Below, one piece after another: positions 8,632-17,396 of a DNA stretch of 64,000 nucleotides; the first letter of the stretch is position 1; each line of letters begins with the position of its first letter. Origin of the DNA: Alphaproteobacteria bacterium HGW-Alphaproteobacteria-7 (GTDB lineage: Bacteria > Pseudomonadota > Alphaproteobacteria > Sphingomonadales > Sphingomonadaceae). The position numbers and the translations under genes were made by a program. Where the stretch lies: positions 1 to 64,000 of the forward strand of contig PHEB01000013.1 of the NCBI GenBank assembly GCA_002842735.1, given 5' to 3'. The notes beneath the pieces are model-generated. The model saw only the letters and a program-made list of their open reading frames with translations. It was not told where the DNA came from and made no database searches.

Positions 8632-10833
8632 TCAGTGATATTGGGCGTAGCTCACATCGAAGCGGTCAGCATTCATCACCTTGTTCCAGGCTGCGATGAA
8701 GTCGGCCACGAATTTGCCCTCGGCCCCGGCTTCGGCATAGACCTCGGCCTGAGCGCGCAGCATCGCGTTTGATCCGAACACCAGATCGGCGCGGGTGGCG
8801 CGGTATTTTTCCGCTCCGGTGGTGCGGCACGTGCCGACATATTCCTCATCGCCGCTGCCATCCACGGGCGCCCACTTGGTTCCCATGTCGAGCAGGTTGC
8901 GGAAGAAGTCGGTGGTCAACACGCCAACCTTGTCGGTGAACACCCCGTGCTTGCGGTTGCCGCTGTTCGCGCCGAGCACGCGCAGGCCGCCGATCAGCAC
9001 GGTCAGTTCGGGGATCGACAGGCCGAGCAGATGCGCCTTGTCGATCAGCATCTCCTCGGTGCGCACCGATGCCTTGGTCTTGAGGTAGTTGCGGAAACCA
9101 TCGGCAAACGGTTCGAGCGGTTCAAAACTTGCCGCGTCGGTGTGTTCCTCACCCGCGTCGCCGCGCCCGCCTGTGAACGGCACGGTCACGTCATGGCCGG
9201 CATCCTTGGCTGCCTTTTCGATCGCAGCCGAACCGGCCAGCACGATTCCGTCAGCCATGCTGAGGCTGCCACGATGCGCGTCGATCTGCCCAAGCACCTT
9301 GGCGAGTTCGTCAGGATCGTTCGCCGCCCAGCCGCTTTGCGGGGCCAGCCGCACCCGCGCGCCGTTGGCGCCGCCGCGATGGTCGGAATTGCGGTAGGTC
9401 GAGGCCGAAGCCCACGCCGCCTTGACCAATTCGCTGACGGTCAGGCCAGAGCCGAGGATAGCCGCCTTGAAGCGCGCCACTTCAGCGTCGGCCGGGGTGG
9501 TGCCAGCGGGCACCGGATCCTGCCAGATCAGCGTTTCAGCCGGGACTTCCGGGCCGAGGTATCGCGCTTTCGGCCCCATATCGCGGTGGCACAGTTTGAA
9601 CCATGCGCGGGCAAAGGCATCGTCAAGCTGTTCGGGATGAGCCAGGAACCGCTCGGAAATCTTGCGCAATTCCGGGTGCATCTTCAGCGCCATATCGGCG
9701 ACGGTCATCATCGTCGGCACGCGCTTGCTGGGGTCGCGCGCGTCGGGAGCCATGTCTTCGGGATCAGGGTTGATCGGCGTCCACTGCTGCGCGCCTGCCG
9801 GGCTTTTCACCAGTTCAAATTCATATTTGAACAGGATACGGAAAAAATCATGGCTCCAACTGGTCGGGTTGTTCGACCATGCGCCTTCCAGACCGGACGT
9901 GGTAATATTACCCGCCGCGATTTCGGCCTCGTCCGTCAGCCAGCCAAAGCCCTGTTGGTGCAGGTCTTCGCTTTCGGGCGCGCCGCTGAACGTGTCCGAA
10001 GGGGCAGCGCCATGCGCCTTGCCAAACGCGTGGCCACCGGCGGTCAGCGCCACGGTTTCCTCGTCGTTCATCGCCATGCGGCCAAAGGTTTCGCGCATAT
10101 CGCGGACCATGCCGTCCCAGTCATGCGAATTGCCGCCCGGCCCTTCGGGATTGACGTAGATCAGCCCCATCTGGATCGCGGCGAGCGGGTTTTCCAGATC
10201 AGCGTCATCATCAGGCCGGATGCGGGTGGCAACGCCTTCGTTGACCCACTGTTCTTCGGTGCCCCAATAGGTGCTTTCGGGCTCATAGACGTCAGCACGC
10301 CCGCCGCCAAAGCCGAACACCGGGCCGCCCATGCTTTCAATCGCGACATTGCCCGCGAGGATGAACAGATCGGCCCAGCTGATATTCTTGCCATATTTCT
10401 GTTTGATCGGCCACAACAGGCGGCGCGCCTTGTCGAGGTTGCCGTTATCGGGCCATGAATTGAGCGGAGCGAACCGCTGCTGTCCGCTGCCCGCGCCGCC
10501 GCGCCCGTCACCGGTGCGGTAAGTGCCTGCGCCGTGCCACGCCATGCGGATGAAGAGCGGGCCGTAATGCCCGTAATCGGCAGGCCACCACGGCTGGTTA
10601 TCGGTCATCAGCGCGGTAAGATCGGCCTTGAGCGCATTGTAATCGAGCGCGTTGAAGGCTTCGGCGTAGTCGAAATCCTCGCCATAGGGGTTCGCGCTGC
10701 GCCCGCCTTCGGTCAGGATGTCGATCTGCATTGCTTCGGGCCACCAATCGCGGTTGGTGCGGCCCAGCAGGCTGCGTGTTCCGGCATCGCCGTTGAATGG
10801 GCAGCCGCTCATCTCGCCAGTTTTTGCGTCCAT
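8632..10833 (-). CDS. katG: Catalase-peroxidase
   Basis: Bifunctional haem catalase-peroxidase of 733 aa protecting against hydrogen peroxide; length is typical. The distal haem pocket motif [13 protein letters not shown] (Arg, Trp and His of the active site) is intact, as are the proximal-side [11 protein letters not shown] and a duplicated C-terminal domain. The first residues [15 protein letters not shown] match the usual KatG start, preceded by AAGGAGAG. The 217-bp upstream gap is long enough for an OxyR-type control region and contains repeated gattgatg words, but no OxyR site could be defined. Monocistronic, with its own terminator. Confidence 0.96.
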   Translation of the reverse strand: MDAKTGEMSGCPFNGDAGTRSLLGRTNRDWWPEAMQIDILTEGGRSANPYGEDFDYAEAFNALDYNALKADLTALMTDNQPWWPADYGHYGPLFIRMAWHGAGTYRTGDGRGGAGSGQQRFAPLNSWPDNGNLDKARRLLWPIKQKYGKNISWADLFILAGNVAIESMGGPVFGFGGGRADVYEPESTYWGTEEQWVNEGVATRIRPDDDADLENPLAAIQMGLIYVNPEGPGGNSHDWDGMVRDMRETFGRMAMNDEETVALTAGGHAFGKAHGAAPSDTFSGAPESEDLHQQGFGWLTDEAEIAAGNITTSGLEGAWSNNPTSWSHDFFRILFKYEFELVKSPAGAQQWTPINPDPEDMAPDARDPSKRVPTMMTVADMALKMHPELRKISERFLAHPEQLDDAFARAWFKLCHRDMGPKARYLGPEVPAETLIWQDPVPAGTTPADAEVARFKAAILGSGLTVSELVKAAWASASTYRNSDHRGGANGARVRLAPQSGWAANDPDELAKVLGQIDAHRGSLSMADGIVLAGSAAIEKAAKDAGHDVTVPFTGGRGDAGEEHTDAASFEPLEPFADGFRNYLKTKASVRTEEMLIDKAHLLGLSIPELTVLIGGLRVLGANSGNRKHGVFTDKVGVLTTDFFRNLLDMGTKWAPVDGSGDEEYVGTCRTTGAEKYRATRADLVFGSNAMLRAQAEVYAEAGAEGKFVADFIAAWNKVMNADRFDVSYAQYH

Positions 10834-11050
10834 GAGTGTTCTCTCCTTGCAGGTTGATTGCGTGAGACTCGCCAGTCGGGCGCAGTCTATGGTTGGACAA
10901 TGACGCTTTCACGATGGCGCGTCCAATCGATTAATGCGCGCGTATTGATTGATGGAAGCGATTGATGGGCGCGTGGGGCATCACGAAACCGAGGTGTCCT
11001 GCCCGCGCGACCGCTAACCCATCTGCGCGCGTTCCTGCCCGCGCTATCGC

Positions 11051-12121
11051 TTATGCTACTTGAGCGCGGTGCAGCAGCTTGTGATCCGCCAGCACCAGCG
11101 CCATCATCGCTTCGACCACCGGCGTGCCGCGGATGCCGACGCAGGGGTCGTGGCGGCCTTTGGTGACGACTTTGACTGCTTCGCCCGCGCTGTTGATCGA
11201 TTCGACCGGGGTAAGGATGGACGATGTCGGTTTGAACGCCACCCGGCACACCACCGGCTGCCCGGTTGAAATCCCGCCCGCCGTGCCGCCCGCGTGGTTG
11301 CTGGCGTAGATCGGCACACCCTCATTTCCGGGGCGCATCCGGTCTGCGTTCTGTTCGCCGGTCAGGCGCGCGGCTTCGAACCCGTCGCCGATTTCGACGC
11401 CCTTGACCGCATTGATGCTCATCATCGCGGCGGCCAGATCGCTGTCGAGCTTGGCATAGATCGGCGCGCCCCAGCCTGCCGGAACCCCGGTGACGACACA
11501 TTCGACCACTGCGCCCAATGACGATCCGGCTTTGCGGGCTGCATCAACCTTGGCCTCCCACCGCTTGGCGGCTTCGGGGTCGGGGCAGAAGAACGGGTTG
11601 CGCGCGATTTCGTTGTGGTCGATGCGCGCGGGATCGATCCGGTCGCCGCCAAGCTCGCACACATAGGCCACGATGCTGACTTCCGGGATCACCAGCCGCG
11701 CCACTGCGCCCGCCGCCACCCGCGCCGCCGTTTCGCGCGCGCTGGAACGCCCACCGCCGCGATAATCACGGATGCCGTATTTCGCATCATAGGCGTAATC
11801 GGCGTGGCCGGGGCGATAGGATTGCGCGATGTCCGAATAGTCTTTTGACCGTTGATCGGTATTTTCGATCATCAGGCTGATCGGCGTGCCGGTGGTGCGC
11901 CCTTCGAACACGCCCGACAGGATACGCACCAGATCATCCTCGCGCCGCTGGGTGGTGAAGCGGCTGGTGCCCGGCTTCCGCGCATCCATGAACGGCTGGA
12001 TATAGTCTTCGCTGATCGCCAGCCCCGGCGGGCACCCGTCCACCACCGCGCCCAGCGCAGGCCCGTGACTTTCGCCCCAAGTGGTAAAGCGCAGCACGCG
12101 CCCAAAGGTGTTCCAGCTCAT
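11051..12121 (-). CDS. aroC: Chorismate synthase
   Basis: Converts 5-enolpyruvylshikimate-3-phosphate to chorismate using reduced FMN; last step of the shikimate pathway. The 356-aa protein begins [20 protein letters not shown], with [19 protein letters not shown] in the middle and [20 protein letters not shown] and [20 protein letters not shown] at the C-terminus, all conserved signatures. The ATG at 12121 is chosen because the protein then starts at the conserved N-terminus; the in-frame extension to 12427 runs through an inverted repeat and is unlikely. It is divergent from ruvA. Its product feeds pheA, also in the window. Confidence 0.95.
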   Translation of the reverse strand: MSWNTFGRVLRFTTWGESHGPALGAVVDGCPPGLAISEDYIQPFMDARKPGTSRFTTQRREDDLVRILSGVFEGRTTGTPISLMIENTDQRSKDYSDIAQSYRPGHADYAYDAKYGIRDYRGGGRSSARETAARVAAGAVARLVIPEVSIVAYVCELGGDRIDPARIDHNEIARNPFFCPDPEAAKRWEAKVDAARKAGSSLGAVVECVVTGVPAGWGAPIYAKLDSDLAAAMMSINAVKGVEIGDGFEAARLTGEQNADRMRPGNEGVPIYASNHAGGTAGGISTGQPVVCRVAFKPTSSILTPVESINSAGEAVKVVTKGRHDPCVGIRGTPVVEAMMALVLADHKLLHRAQVA

Positions 12122-12180
12122 ATGCGCCCTTTGGCGCAACTTCCTGCGACTGTCCAATTTGGCGCGACGTGTAGGTTTCA

Positions 12181-12301
12181 GGTTCGCGCCAAGCCGCCAA
12201 GACACCAAGAATCTGAACCTGAACCTGCCCCCCGCCCGGGTAAATTGGGGGCTGCGCCGCCAAGCACTGTTTCTTGGCGCCTTGGCGGCTTGGCGCGAAC
12301 C
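12181..12301. repeat. Long inverted repeat between aroC and ruvA
   Basis: Arms at 12181-12211 and 12271-12301 are 31 bp each with two mismatches, built from gcgccaag/gccgccaag units, and enclose 59 bases containing tandem gaacct words. The structure could form a very long hairpin in either transcript of this divergent promoter region. It looks like a dispersed palindromic element rather than a terminator. Confidence 0.7.
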
Positions 12302-12374
12302 AACCATCGCGCCCATTGCGGACAAGGCGGGAGGGTGGCTGGTAAAATGTTCTGTTGTCGGGCAAGAACAAACC

Positions 12375-12995
12375 ATGATTGCAAAACTATCCGGCAGGCT
12401 CGGTGCCACGGGCGAGGATTGGGCCATCGTTGATGTGGCCGGGGTCGGCTACCTCGTCCATTGTTCGCGCCGCACGCTCGCCGCGCTGGGTGAGGTGGGA
12501 GAGGCCTGCACCGTCCACACCGAATTGCAGGTGAGCGAGAATGACATGCGCCTGCTGGGCTTTGCCGACAGCGCCGAGCGTGACTGGTTCCGGCTGCTGA
12601 CTGGGGTGCAGGGCGTGGGCAGCAAGGTCGCGCTGGCGATACTCTCGGCGCTCTCGACCGGAGAATTGCGCGATGCCTGCGGGCGCGGCGATGCGGCAAT
12701 GGTGGCGAGGGCGCAGGGCGTGGGGCCAAAGCTGGCAAGCCGGATCGTCAACGAATTGAAGGACAAGGCGGGCGCTATGCCAGCTTCTGGGCCCGGCGGG
12801 TCAGGCGTGTTCACGCTCGGCGCAGCGGCGGCCCCGGCGGGCGGCGTCGGCGCGGACGCGGCCAGCGCACTTGAAAACCTCGGGTTCAAACCGGCGGTTG
12901 CGGCGCAAGCGGTGGCGCGCGCGCTCGACGAACTGGGTGAGGGCGCGAGCGAAGGCGACCTCATCCGCGTGGCATTGAAGAAGGCAGCATCCTAG
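12375..12995 (+). CDS. ruvA: Holliday junction branch migration complex subunit RuvA
   Basis: DNA-binding subunit of the RuvAB branch-migration motor, 206 aa. The N-terminal OB domain starts [20 protein letters not shown]. Two helix-hairpin-helix motifs are [17 protein letters not shown] (about residues 70-87) and [16 protein letters not shown] (about 107-122). A Gly/Ala-rich linker leads to domain III, which contacts RuvB ([22 protein letters not shown]). The ATG at 12375 fits the conserved N-terminus. Its partner ruvB lies 1.7 kb downstream, separated by three unrelated genes; ruvC is not in the window. Confidence 0.95.
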   Translation: MIAKLSGRLGATGEDWAIVDVAGVGYLVHCSRRTLAALGEVGEACTVHTELQVSENDMRLLGFADSAERDWFRLLTGVQGVGSKVALAILSALSTGELRDACGRGDAAMVARAQGVGPKLASRIVNELKDKAGAMPASGPGGSGVFTLGAAAAPAGGVGADAASALENLGFKPAVAAQAVARALDELGEGASEGDLIRVALKKAAS

Positions 12996-13006
12996 GAGGA
13001 AGTCTC

Positions 13007-13561
13007 ATGCGTATCACCACCACTCTTGCGCTGGCATTGGCCGTTATCGCCGCAGCGCCGCTCGCCGCGCAGGATCGCAGCGCGTTCAAACCCGGCCCGG
13101 TAATCACCGAGTTCGGCCCGCACGCCCCGGTGCCGGGGGTGACGCAACTGCCCGCTGACACCGAATTCGCGGTCGCCTTCGATGTGGCGACCCCGGCGGC
13201 GGAGGGCAGCGCCAATCGCGGGTTTGAAAGCGCGGCGCGGTTCCTCAATATGCACGTGGCGAACGGTGTGCGCCAAGAGAATATCCGGCTGGCGGTGGTG
13301 GTGCATGGCAAGGCCTCGCTCGAAGTGCTGACCAACGCAGCCCACGCCGCGAACGCAGCCGGGGGCGGGGGCGATAACCCTTCGGCCAAACTGGTGGAGG
13401 CGCTGCTGGAGGCGGACGTGCGCTTTATCCTGTGCGGCCAAAGCGCGGCGGCTTACGGGATCAAGCCCGAAGACCTGATCCCCGGCGTGGAAATGGCGCT
13501 TTCCGCGATGACCGCCCACGCGCTGTTGCAGCAGAACGGCTTTACGGTGAACCCGTTTTGA
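13007..13561 (+). CDS. Exported DsrE-family-like protein
   Basis: Protein of 184 aa with a clear Sec signal peptide (MRITTTLALALAVIAAAPLAAQ, cleavage near residue 21). The mature part shows the DsrE/F-like alternation FAVAFDVATPA, FLNMHVANGV, IRLAVVVHGKASLEVL, LLEADVRFILCGQSAAAYG and LIPGVEMALSAMTAHALLQQNGF. One Cys, in ILCGQSAA, sits where these proteins carry a sulfur-handling Cys. A periplasmic sulfur-related or small-molecule-binding role is possible but unproven. It starts 11 bases after ruvA with RBS TAGGAGGAA, so it is in the ruvA transcript. Confidence 0.75.
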   Translation: MRITTTLALALAVIAAAPLAAQDRSAFKPGPVITEFGPHAPVPGVTQLPADTEFAVAFDVATPAAEGSANRGFESAARFLNMHVANGVRQENIRLAVVVHGKASLEVLTNAAHAANAAGGGGDNPSAKLVEALLEADVRFILCGQSAAAYGIKPEDLIPGVEMALSAMTAHALLQQNGFTVNPF

Positions 13562-13584
13562 TGGGGCCGATGAACCCTACCCCT

Positions 13585-13629
13585 CGTCACCCTGAACTCG
13601 TTTCAGGGTCCATCCCGCCATCAGCGCAG
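13585..13629 (+). repeat. Palindromic repeat family B, left copy
   Basis: A 45-bp repeat containing the hairpin ccctgaa-ctcgt-ttcaggg. It is identical over all 45 bases to 14014-14058 and related in inverted orientation to 13949-13987. It includes the stop codon and last residues of the GIY-YIG gene on the opposite strand. Confidence 0.8.
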
Positions 13630-13938
13630 GTCGATGGGAGGCAGTCCCAACCCAACCGCCAGATCATGCCAATCGGGGTTCTCGCTCTCGATCAGGTTGA
13701 TCTTCCACTGCCGGTGCCAGCGCTTCAATTGCTTTTCGCGGGCGATGGCGCGCTCCATGTCGCCCAGCAGCTCGTAACGGACGAGGCGGTGGACGTGGTA
13801 GCGGCTGGTGAACCTCTCGGCCACTTCGTTGCGATGCTGCCAGAGCCGCGCGGTGAGATTGCTGGTGACACCGATGTAAAGCGTCCCGTGCGGCTGGCTC
13901 GCGAGGATGTAGACGCAAGGCTGGCGCTCGGTTCGCAT
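13621..13938 (-). CDS. GIY-YIG nuclease-domain protein (UPF0213/YhbQ-like)
   Basis: Small single-domain GIY-YIG endonuclease-fold protein, about 105 aa from the ATG at 13938; the frame remains open to an ATG at 13983. The motif elements appear as CVYIL…GTLYIGVTSNL (the GIY and YIG strands), followed by RLWQHR, with KQLKRWHRQWKINLIESENPDW at the C-terminal side carrying basic residues. Such proteins are common and multicopy in sphingomonads; their biological role is not established. Here the coding region lies between inverted copies of a palindromic repeat, with the stop codon inside the left copy and the extended 5' end inside the right one, suggesting gene and repeats move or evolve as a unit. 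Confidence 0.85.
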   Translation of the reverse strand: MRTERQPCVYILASQPHGTLYIGVTSNLTARLWQHRNEVAERFTSRYHVHRLVRYELLGDMERAIAREKQLKRWHRQWKINLIESENPDWHDLAVGLGLPPIDLR

Positions 13939-13948
13939 GGGATTGAGA

Positions 13949-13987
13949 CTGCGGCACGATGGATGCTGAAACAAGTTCAGCATGACG
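13949..13987 (-). repeat. Palindromic repeat family B, inverted copy
   Basis: An inverted relative of the 45-bp repeats at 13585 and 14014. Read on the minus strand it has the same frame of conserved bases around the hairpin tgctgaa-cttgt-ttcagca, with compensatory changes that keep the stem paired. It bounds the GIY-YIG gene on its 5' side. Confidence 0.75.
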
Positions 13988-14013
13988 ATTTCTCAAAGGT
14001 TTGCCCCACCCCC

Positions 14014-14058
14014 CGTCACCCTGAACTCGTTTCAGGGTCCATCCCGCCATCAGCGCAG
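14014..14058 (+). repeat. Palindromic repeat family B, right copy
   Basis: Identical over 45 bp to 13585-13629, so the GIY-YIG gene is flanked by a perfect direct repeat as well as by an inverted copy. It ends 32 bases before the likely start of the next gene. Confidence 0.8.
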
Positions 14059-14090
14059 TGGCCGCGCAATGGCGCGACGGCGAGCTTGTT

Positions 14091-14729
14091 GTGAGGGGGC
14101 TGCACACGCTTCATGCGCTGTGGTTTGCATTTTCGCTGCTGGTCGTTGTCGGCATGAGCGAAACCGCGAGCGCCTGCTCGGCTAGAGCCAGCTATCGCTC
14201 GGTCATCTTGAATACGGTGCCGGATAAGCTGCCGCCTGACGCAAGTCTTTACCGTGTTCGGTTCGAAGAAGCTCTTTTTGACGCCGATCGTAATGAAATC
14301 CAAGGGGTTAGGGGGTTTCTTTTGGAGACTGACGGCCAATTGCCCATCAACGCCAAGATCGAGATCATGGGTCGGCTGCCCTTTTGCGACACCTGGTATG
14401 AGCATTGGTCGAGAGATCATGACATAAAGGAAGGCGTTCTGACGGGATATGTGGTTGGCCGCGTCATCGGGGTTATCGGCGAGTCGACGGTGATCAAACC
14501 TGCGCTGTTCAGGATGAAGGAGGATCGCAGGTTTGACGATGCCGACAGTCACTGGATGTATGGGCAATTGGGTCCGATGACAGACCGCCAAAGGCGCCGT
14601 TGGCATCTCTCTGCTAAAGCGAAGTGGATGCCCTTTAGGCTGGACCCCGAAACAATCATTGCAAACATTGAAGAAACTAATCGGTTGATTCAAGAAGGGC
14701 TGGAAAAGCTACGCAATGACCACCCCTGA
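14091..14729 (+). CDS. Hypothetical exported protein
   Basis: Protein of about 212 aa starting at GTG 14091 with a signal peptide ([21 protein letters not shown] followed by Cys; a lipoprotein is possible but the lipobox is weak). I do not recognise the mature domain: it is hydrophilic, includes [12 protein letters not shown], and ends in a charged helix ([20 protein letters not shown]). Codon use and base composition are visibly more A/T-rich than in ruvA and ruvB on either side, suggesting acquisition. Its last 14 bases overlap the start of ruvB, so it is translated just ahead of ruvB. Confidence 0.65.
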   Translation: MRGLHTLHALWFAFSLLVVVGMSETASACSARASYRSVILNTVPDKLPPDASLYRVRFEEALFDADRNEIQGVRGFLLETDGQLPINAKIEIMGRLPFCDTWYEHWSRDHDIKEGVLTGYVVGRVIGVIGESTVIKPALFRMKEDRRFDDADSHWMYGQLGPMTDRQRRRWHLSAKAKWMPFRLDPETIIANIEETNRLIQEGLEKLRNDHP

Positions 14730-15762
14730 CACCCCCCTCCACACCCCCGCCCGCCAGCCGGGTGATCCGGACGCTGCGTTGCGGCCCAAGCGGCTCGCTG
14801 AATTCGTCGGGCAGGAGGCTGCCAAGGGCAACCTAGCGGTGTTCATCGCTGCCGCGCGCGCGCGGGGGGAGGCGATGGATCATACCTTGTTCTTCGGCCC
14901 GCCGGGTCTGGGCAAGACCACGCTGGCGCAGATTATCGCGGGCGAGCTTGGCGTGGGTTTCCGCGCCACCAGCGGCCCCGTCATCGCCAAGGCGGGCGAT
15001 CTGGCCGCGCTGCTCACCAATCTTGAACCGCACGACGTGCTGTTCATCGACGAGATTCACCGCCTCTCCCCCGTGGTTGAGGAAGTGCTCTACCCCGCGA
15101 TGGAAGACCGCGCGCTTGATCTGATCATTGGCGAGGGGCCATCGGCGCGCTCTGTGCGGATCGACCTGCCGCCTTTCACCCTGATCGGAGCTACGACACG
15201 GCAGGGCTTGCTGACTACGCCGCTGCGTGATCGTTTCGGCATCCCGGTGCGGCTCACTTTCTACAGCCATGCGGAATTGGAGCGCGTCGTCACCCGCGCC
15301 GCCGGGCTGCTTGGCCTCGCGATCCAGCCCGATGGCGCGCATGAAATCGCGCGGCGTTCGCGCGGCACTCCGCGTGTGGCCGGACGCCTGCTGCGGCGGG
15401 TGCGCGATTTTGCCGATGTTGCGGGCGCGGCCTCTGTCACCCGCCACGTGGCGGACGAAGCGCTGACCCGGCTGGAGATCGACCGGCTCGGCCTTGATGC
15501 GATGGACCGGCGCTACCTCACCATGATCGCCACCACCTACAAAGGCGGCCCGGTGGGGATCGAAACGCTCGCCGCGGGCCTGGCCGAGCCGCGCGACACG
15601 GTGGAGGAGGTGGTCGAACCCTACCTCATCCAGCTCGGCCTGATCGCCCGCACCGCGCGCGGACGGATGCTGAATGATGATGGCTGGGCGCATCTGGAAC
15701 TGGCGCGGCCCGCTGATTCGTCCGCACCGCAGCAAAGCGGGCTGTTCGATGAAGATGGTTAA
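14716..15762 (+). CDS. ruvB: Holliday junction branch migration ATPase RuvB
   Basis: AAA+ motor of the RuvAB complex, 348 aa. Visible elements in order: [14 protein letters not shown] (Walker A, about residues 60-73), [12 protein letters not shown] (Walker B), [20 protein letters not shown] (sensor 1 and arginine-finger region), a second AAA+ domain, and the C-terminal winged helix ([22 protein letters not shown]). The start overlaps the preceding hypothetical gene by 14 bp. The last 14 residues are non-conserved. Full length and intact. Confidence 0.96.
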   Translation: MTTPDTPLHTPARQPGDPDAALRPKRLAEFVGQEAAKGNLAVFIAAARARGEAMDHTLFFGPPGLGKTTLAQIIAGELGVGFRATSGPVIAKAGDLAALLTNLEPHDVLFIDEIHRLSPVVEEVLYPAMEDRALDLIIGEGPSARSVRIDLPPFTLIGATTRQGLLTTPLRDRFGIPVRLTFYSHAELERVVTRAAGLLGLAIQPDGAHEIARRSRGTPRVAGRLLRRVRDFADVAGAASVTRHVADEALTRLEIDRLGLDAMDRRYLTMIATTYKGGPVGIETLAAGLAEPRDTVEEVVEPYLIQLGLIARTARGRMLNDDGWAHLELARPADSSAPQQSGLFDEDG

Positions 15763-15975
15763 CACAGCCGACTAACTGACCGCCTGTTTTCGGTGCCAGT
15801 TCGGGACAGCGCGCCCGAAATCCGGCGAATTCGGGCCGAATCCGGGGCGTTGTCGGGCTTTGGCATGGTTAAGCCGGTTGCCCGGTGGCGGTTTCTGACC
15901 TCAAAAGCAGGTTGGAATTAGGGGGGGGTGCGGATGGTCCGCATTCCCCGCCACAGGCAAACAGGGTTAACGACT

Positions 15976-17310
15976 ATGTCGCTCAAACTGGCCATCGCAA
16001 AGCTTTCCGCTGCTGCTGCGGGTGTCGCATTGTTGCAAGGCGGCGCGGTGCGCGTGGCCGAGCCGATGAATACCGAAGCGCCGGAGTTCAGCTCGGAAAT
16101 TGACGGCAAGCTGATCGCGGTCGATCCGCAAACCGGCGCGCGCTATATCAAGACCCGCACCCGCGATCTGCCGCCGCCCGAACAGCGCCGCCGCCGGATT
16201 GTCGAACGCACGGTTGAATGCCAGCCGGTCGCCCCCGGCGCGGTCGGCGCGCCGAGCGTGCCTGCGGGCGCGGTTGAGGCCTATTTCGATCCCAATGAAT
16301 GCCCGCCGATTGCGCAGGTCGCCTATATGCCGGCCCCGCTGCCCCCGCTTCCGCCGATTTCGGGTGGCGGTGGCCCTGTCGGCGGCTTTGGCGGTTACGG
16401 CGGCGGGCTGGGCTTTGGCGGCGGCTTTGGCGGCGGCTTCTTTGGCGGGTTCTTCGGCGGTGGCGGTTCGTCGTCGGGCGATGTTTCGGTTTCGACCACC
16501 ACCAGCACCAGCGGCGGCAGTGAAGGCAGCAGCGGGGTGATCGTCGATATCGTTATCGACAATTCGACCTCGACCACCTCGTCTTCGGGCCAGATCAGCA
16601 GCTCCACCACTTCGTCCACCGGACAGATCAGCTCATCGACGGGTCAGGTTTCGACTTCGACCTCAACCGGGACGGTGTCGAGCAGCACCGGGGCGGTGTC
16701 ATCATCGGGCGATGTCTCGTCGTCGACCGGTGCGGTGTCGAGTTCGGGCAATGTCTCTTCGTCGACCGGGGCTGTGTCGAGTTCAACCGGCGCGGTTTCC
16801 AGCTCCACTGGCGGCGTGTCGAGTTCGACTGGCGCGGTCTCCAGTTCCTCGGGCAACGTTTCAAGCTCGTCCGGCAATGTATCGAGCAGTTCGGGCAATG
16901 TTTCCAGCTCGTCTGGGAATGTCAGTTCTTCGACTGGCGCAGTTTCGAGTTCGTCGTCGTCATCTTCGTCCTCGTCCTCTTCGTCGAGTTCCTCTTCGTC
17001 GTCCTCGTCAAGTTCATCGGGCGGCGCGACCAGCGGCGGTAGCACCTCGGGCGATCTGACCAGCAGCACCAGCAGCAGCACATCCTCGTCCTCCTCCTCG
17101 TCGAGCAGCACCAGCGGCTCGTCAGGCAGCAGCGGGTCGTCGGGATCGAGCTCCTCGTCGAGCAGCAGTAGTTCTTCTTCGTCATCGTCGAGCGGCAGCA
17201 GCACTTCAGGCGGTCACGAGGTTCCCGCGCCGCCGATGATGATCCTGTTCGGCCTTGCCGCCGCCGCGATCCTCGGCCGCCGCAAGTTCACGGGCACGCC
17301 GACCGCCTAA
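15976..17310 (+). CDS. Serine-repeat exported protein with PEP-CTERM-like sorting tail
   Basis: Protein of 444 aa. It has an N-terminal hydrophobic segment (LAIAKLSAAAAGVALLQGG), a folded region of about 110 residues with two Cys and many Pro, a Gly-rich stretch (GGLGFGGGFGGGFFGG), then about 240 residues of Ser/Thr-rich repeats (SSSTGAVSSSSGNVSSS) including poly-Ser runs. The C-terminus (EVPAPPMMILFGLAAAAILGRRKF) has the layout of a PEP-CTERM signal: Pro-rich motif, membrane helix, basic end. It would be processed by an exosortase, none of which is in the window. The low-complexity domain is a likely glycosylation substrate or surface spacer. The ATG at 15976 has AGGG upstream; a terminator follows. 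Confidence 0.8.
   Translation: MSLKLAIAKLSAAAAGVALLQGGAVRVAEPMNTEAPEFSSEIDGKLIAVDPQTGARYIKTRTRDLPPPEQRRRRIVERTVECQPVAPGAVGAPSVPAGAVEAYFDPNECPPIAQVAYMPAPLPPLPPISGGGGPVGGFGGYGGGLGFGGGFGGGFFGGFFGGGGSSSGDVSVSTTTSTSGGSEGSSGVIVDIVIDNSTSTTSSSGQISSSTTSSTGQISSSTGQVSTSTSTGTVSSSTGAVSSSGDVSSSTGAVSSSGNVSSSTGAVSSSTGAVSSSTGGVSSSTGAVSSSSGNVSSSSGNVSSSSGNVSSSSGNVSSSTGAVSSSSSSSSSSSSSSSSSSSSSSSSSGGATSGGSTSGDLTSSTSSSTSSSSSSSSSTSGSSGSSGSSGSSSSSSSSSSSSSSSSGSSTSGGHEVPAPPMMILFGLAAAAILGRRKFTGTPTA
16676..17010 (+). repeat. Degenerate in-frame coding repeats (Ser/Thr/Gly/Val)
   Basis: Imperfect tandem copies of a roughly 21-30 bp unit coding for SSSTGAV or SSSGNV run into uninterrupted tcg/tcc/tca serine codons. Synonymous Ser codons alternate, which limits slippage, but the tract is a plausible site of length variation between strains. 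Confidence 0.7.
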
Positions 17311-17345
17311 AGACGAAAACGCGATCACGCTTGCACGGCAAGCGG

Positions 17346-17376
17346 AAAGGGCGGCACCGGGGGGAGCCGCCCTTTT
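17346..17376 (+). terminator. Rho-independent terminator after the Ser-repeat gene
   Basis: aaagggcggc / gccgcccttt arms with an 11-base loop, followed by tttct, located 36 bases past the stop codon at 17310. Confidence 0.8.
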
Positions 17377-17396
17377 CTTATCCGATGGTGGGGGAA

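Noticed and set aside
8947..10458. 503-aa plus-strand frame over katG
   Set aside because: Shadow of katG, which is intact and has full family motifs.
12345..12370. LexA/SOS box upstream of ruvA
   Set aside because: GTTC and GAAC words are present, but the spacing does not fit the alphaproteobacterial GTTC-N7-GTTC motif.
13621..14107. Longer overlapping frame at 13664-14107 on the minus strand
   Set aside because: Out of frame with the GIY-YIG motifs and reads across three repeat copies.
16676..17010. CRISPR-like periodic repeat
   Set aside because: The repeats are in frame, degenerate at third positions and lack unique spacers; they encode a serine-rich protein.
16644..17204. Asp/Glu/Leu-rich minus-strand frame opposite the Ser repeats
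   Set aside because: Direct complement of serine codons; acidic repeats are an artefact of the repeat DNA.
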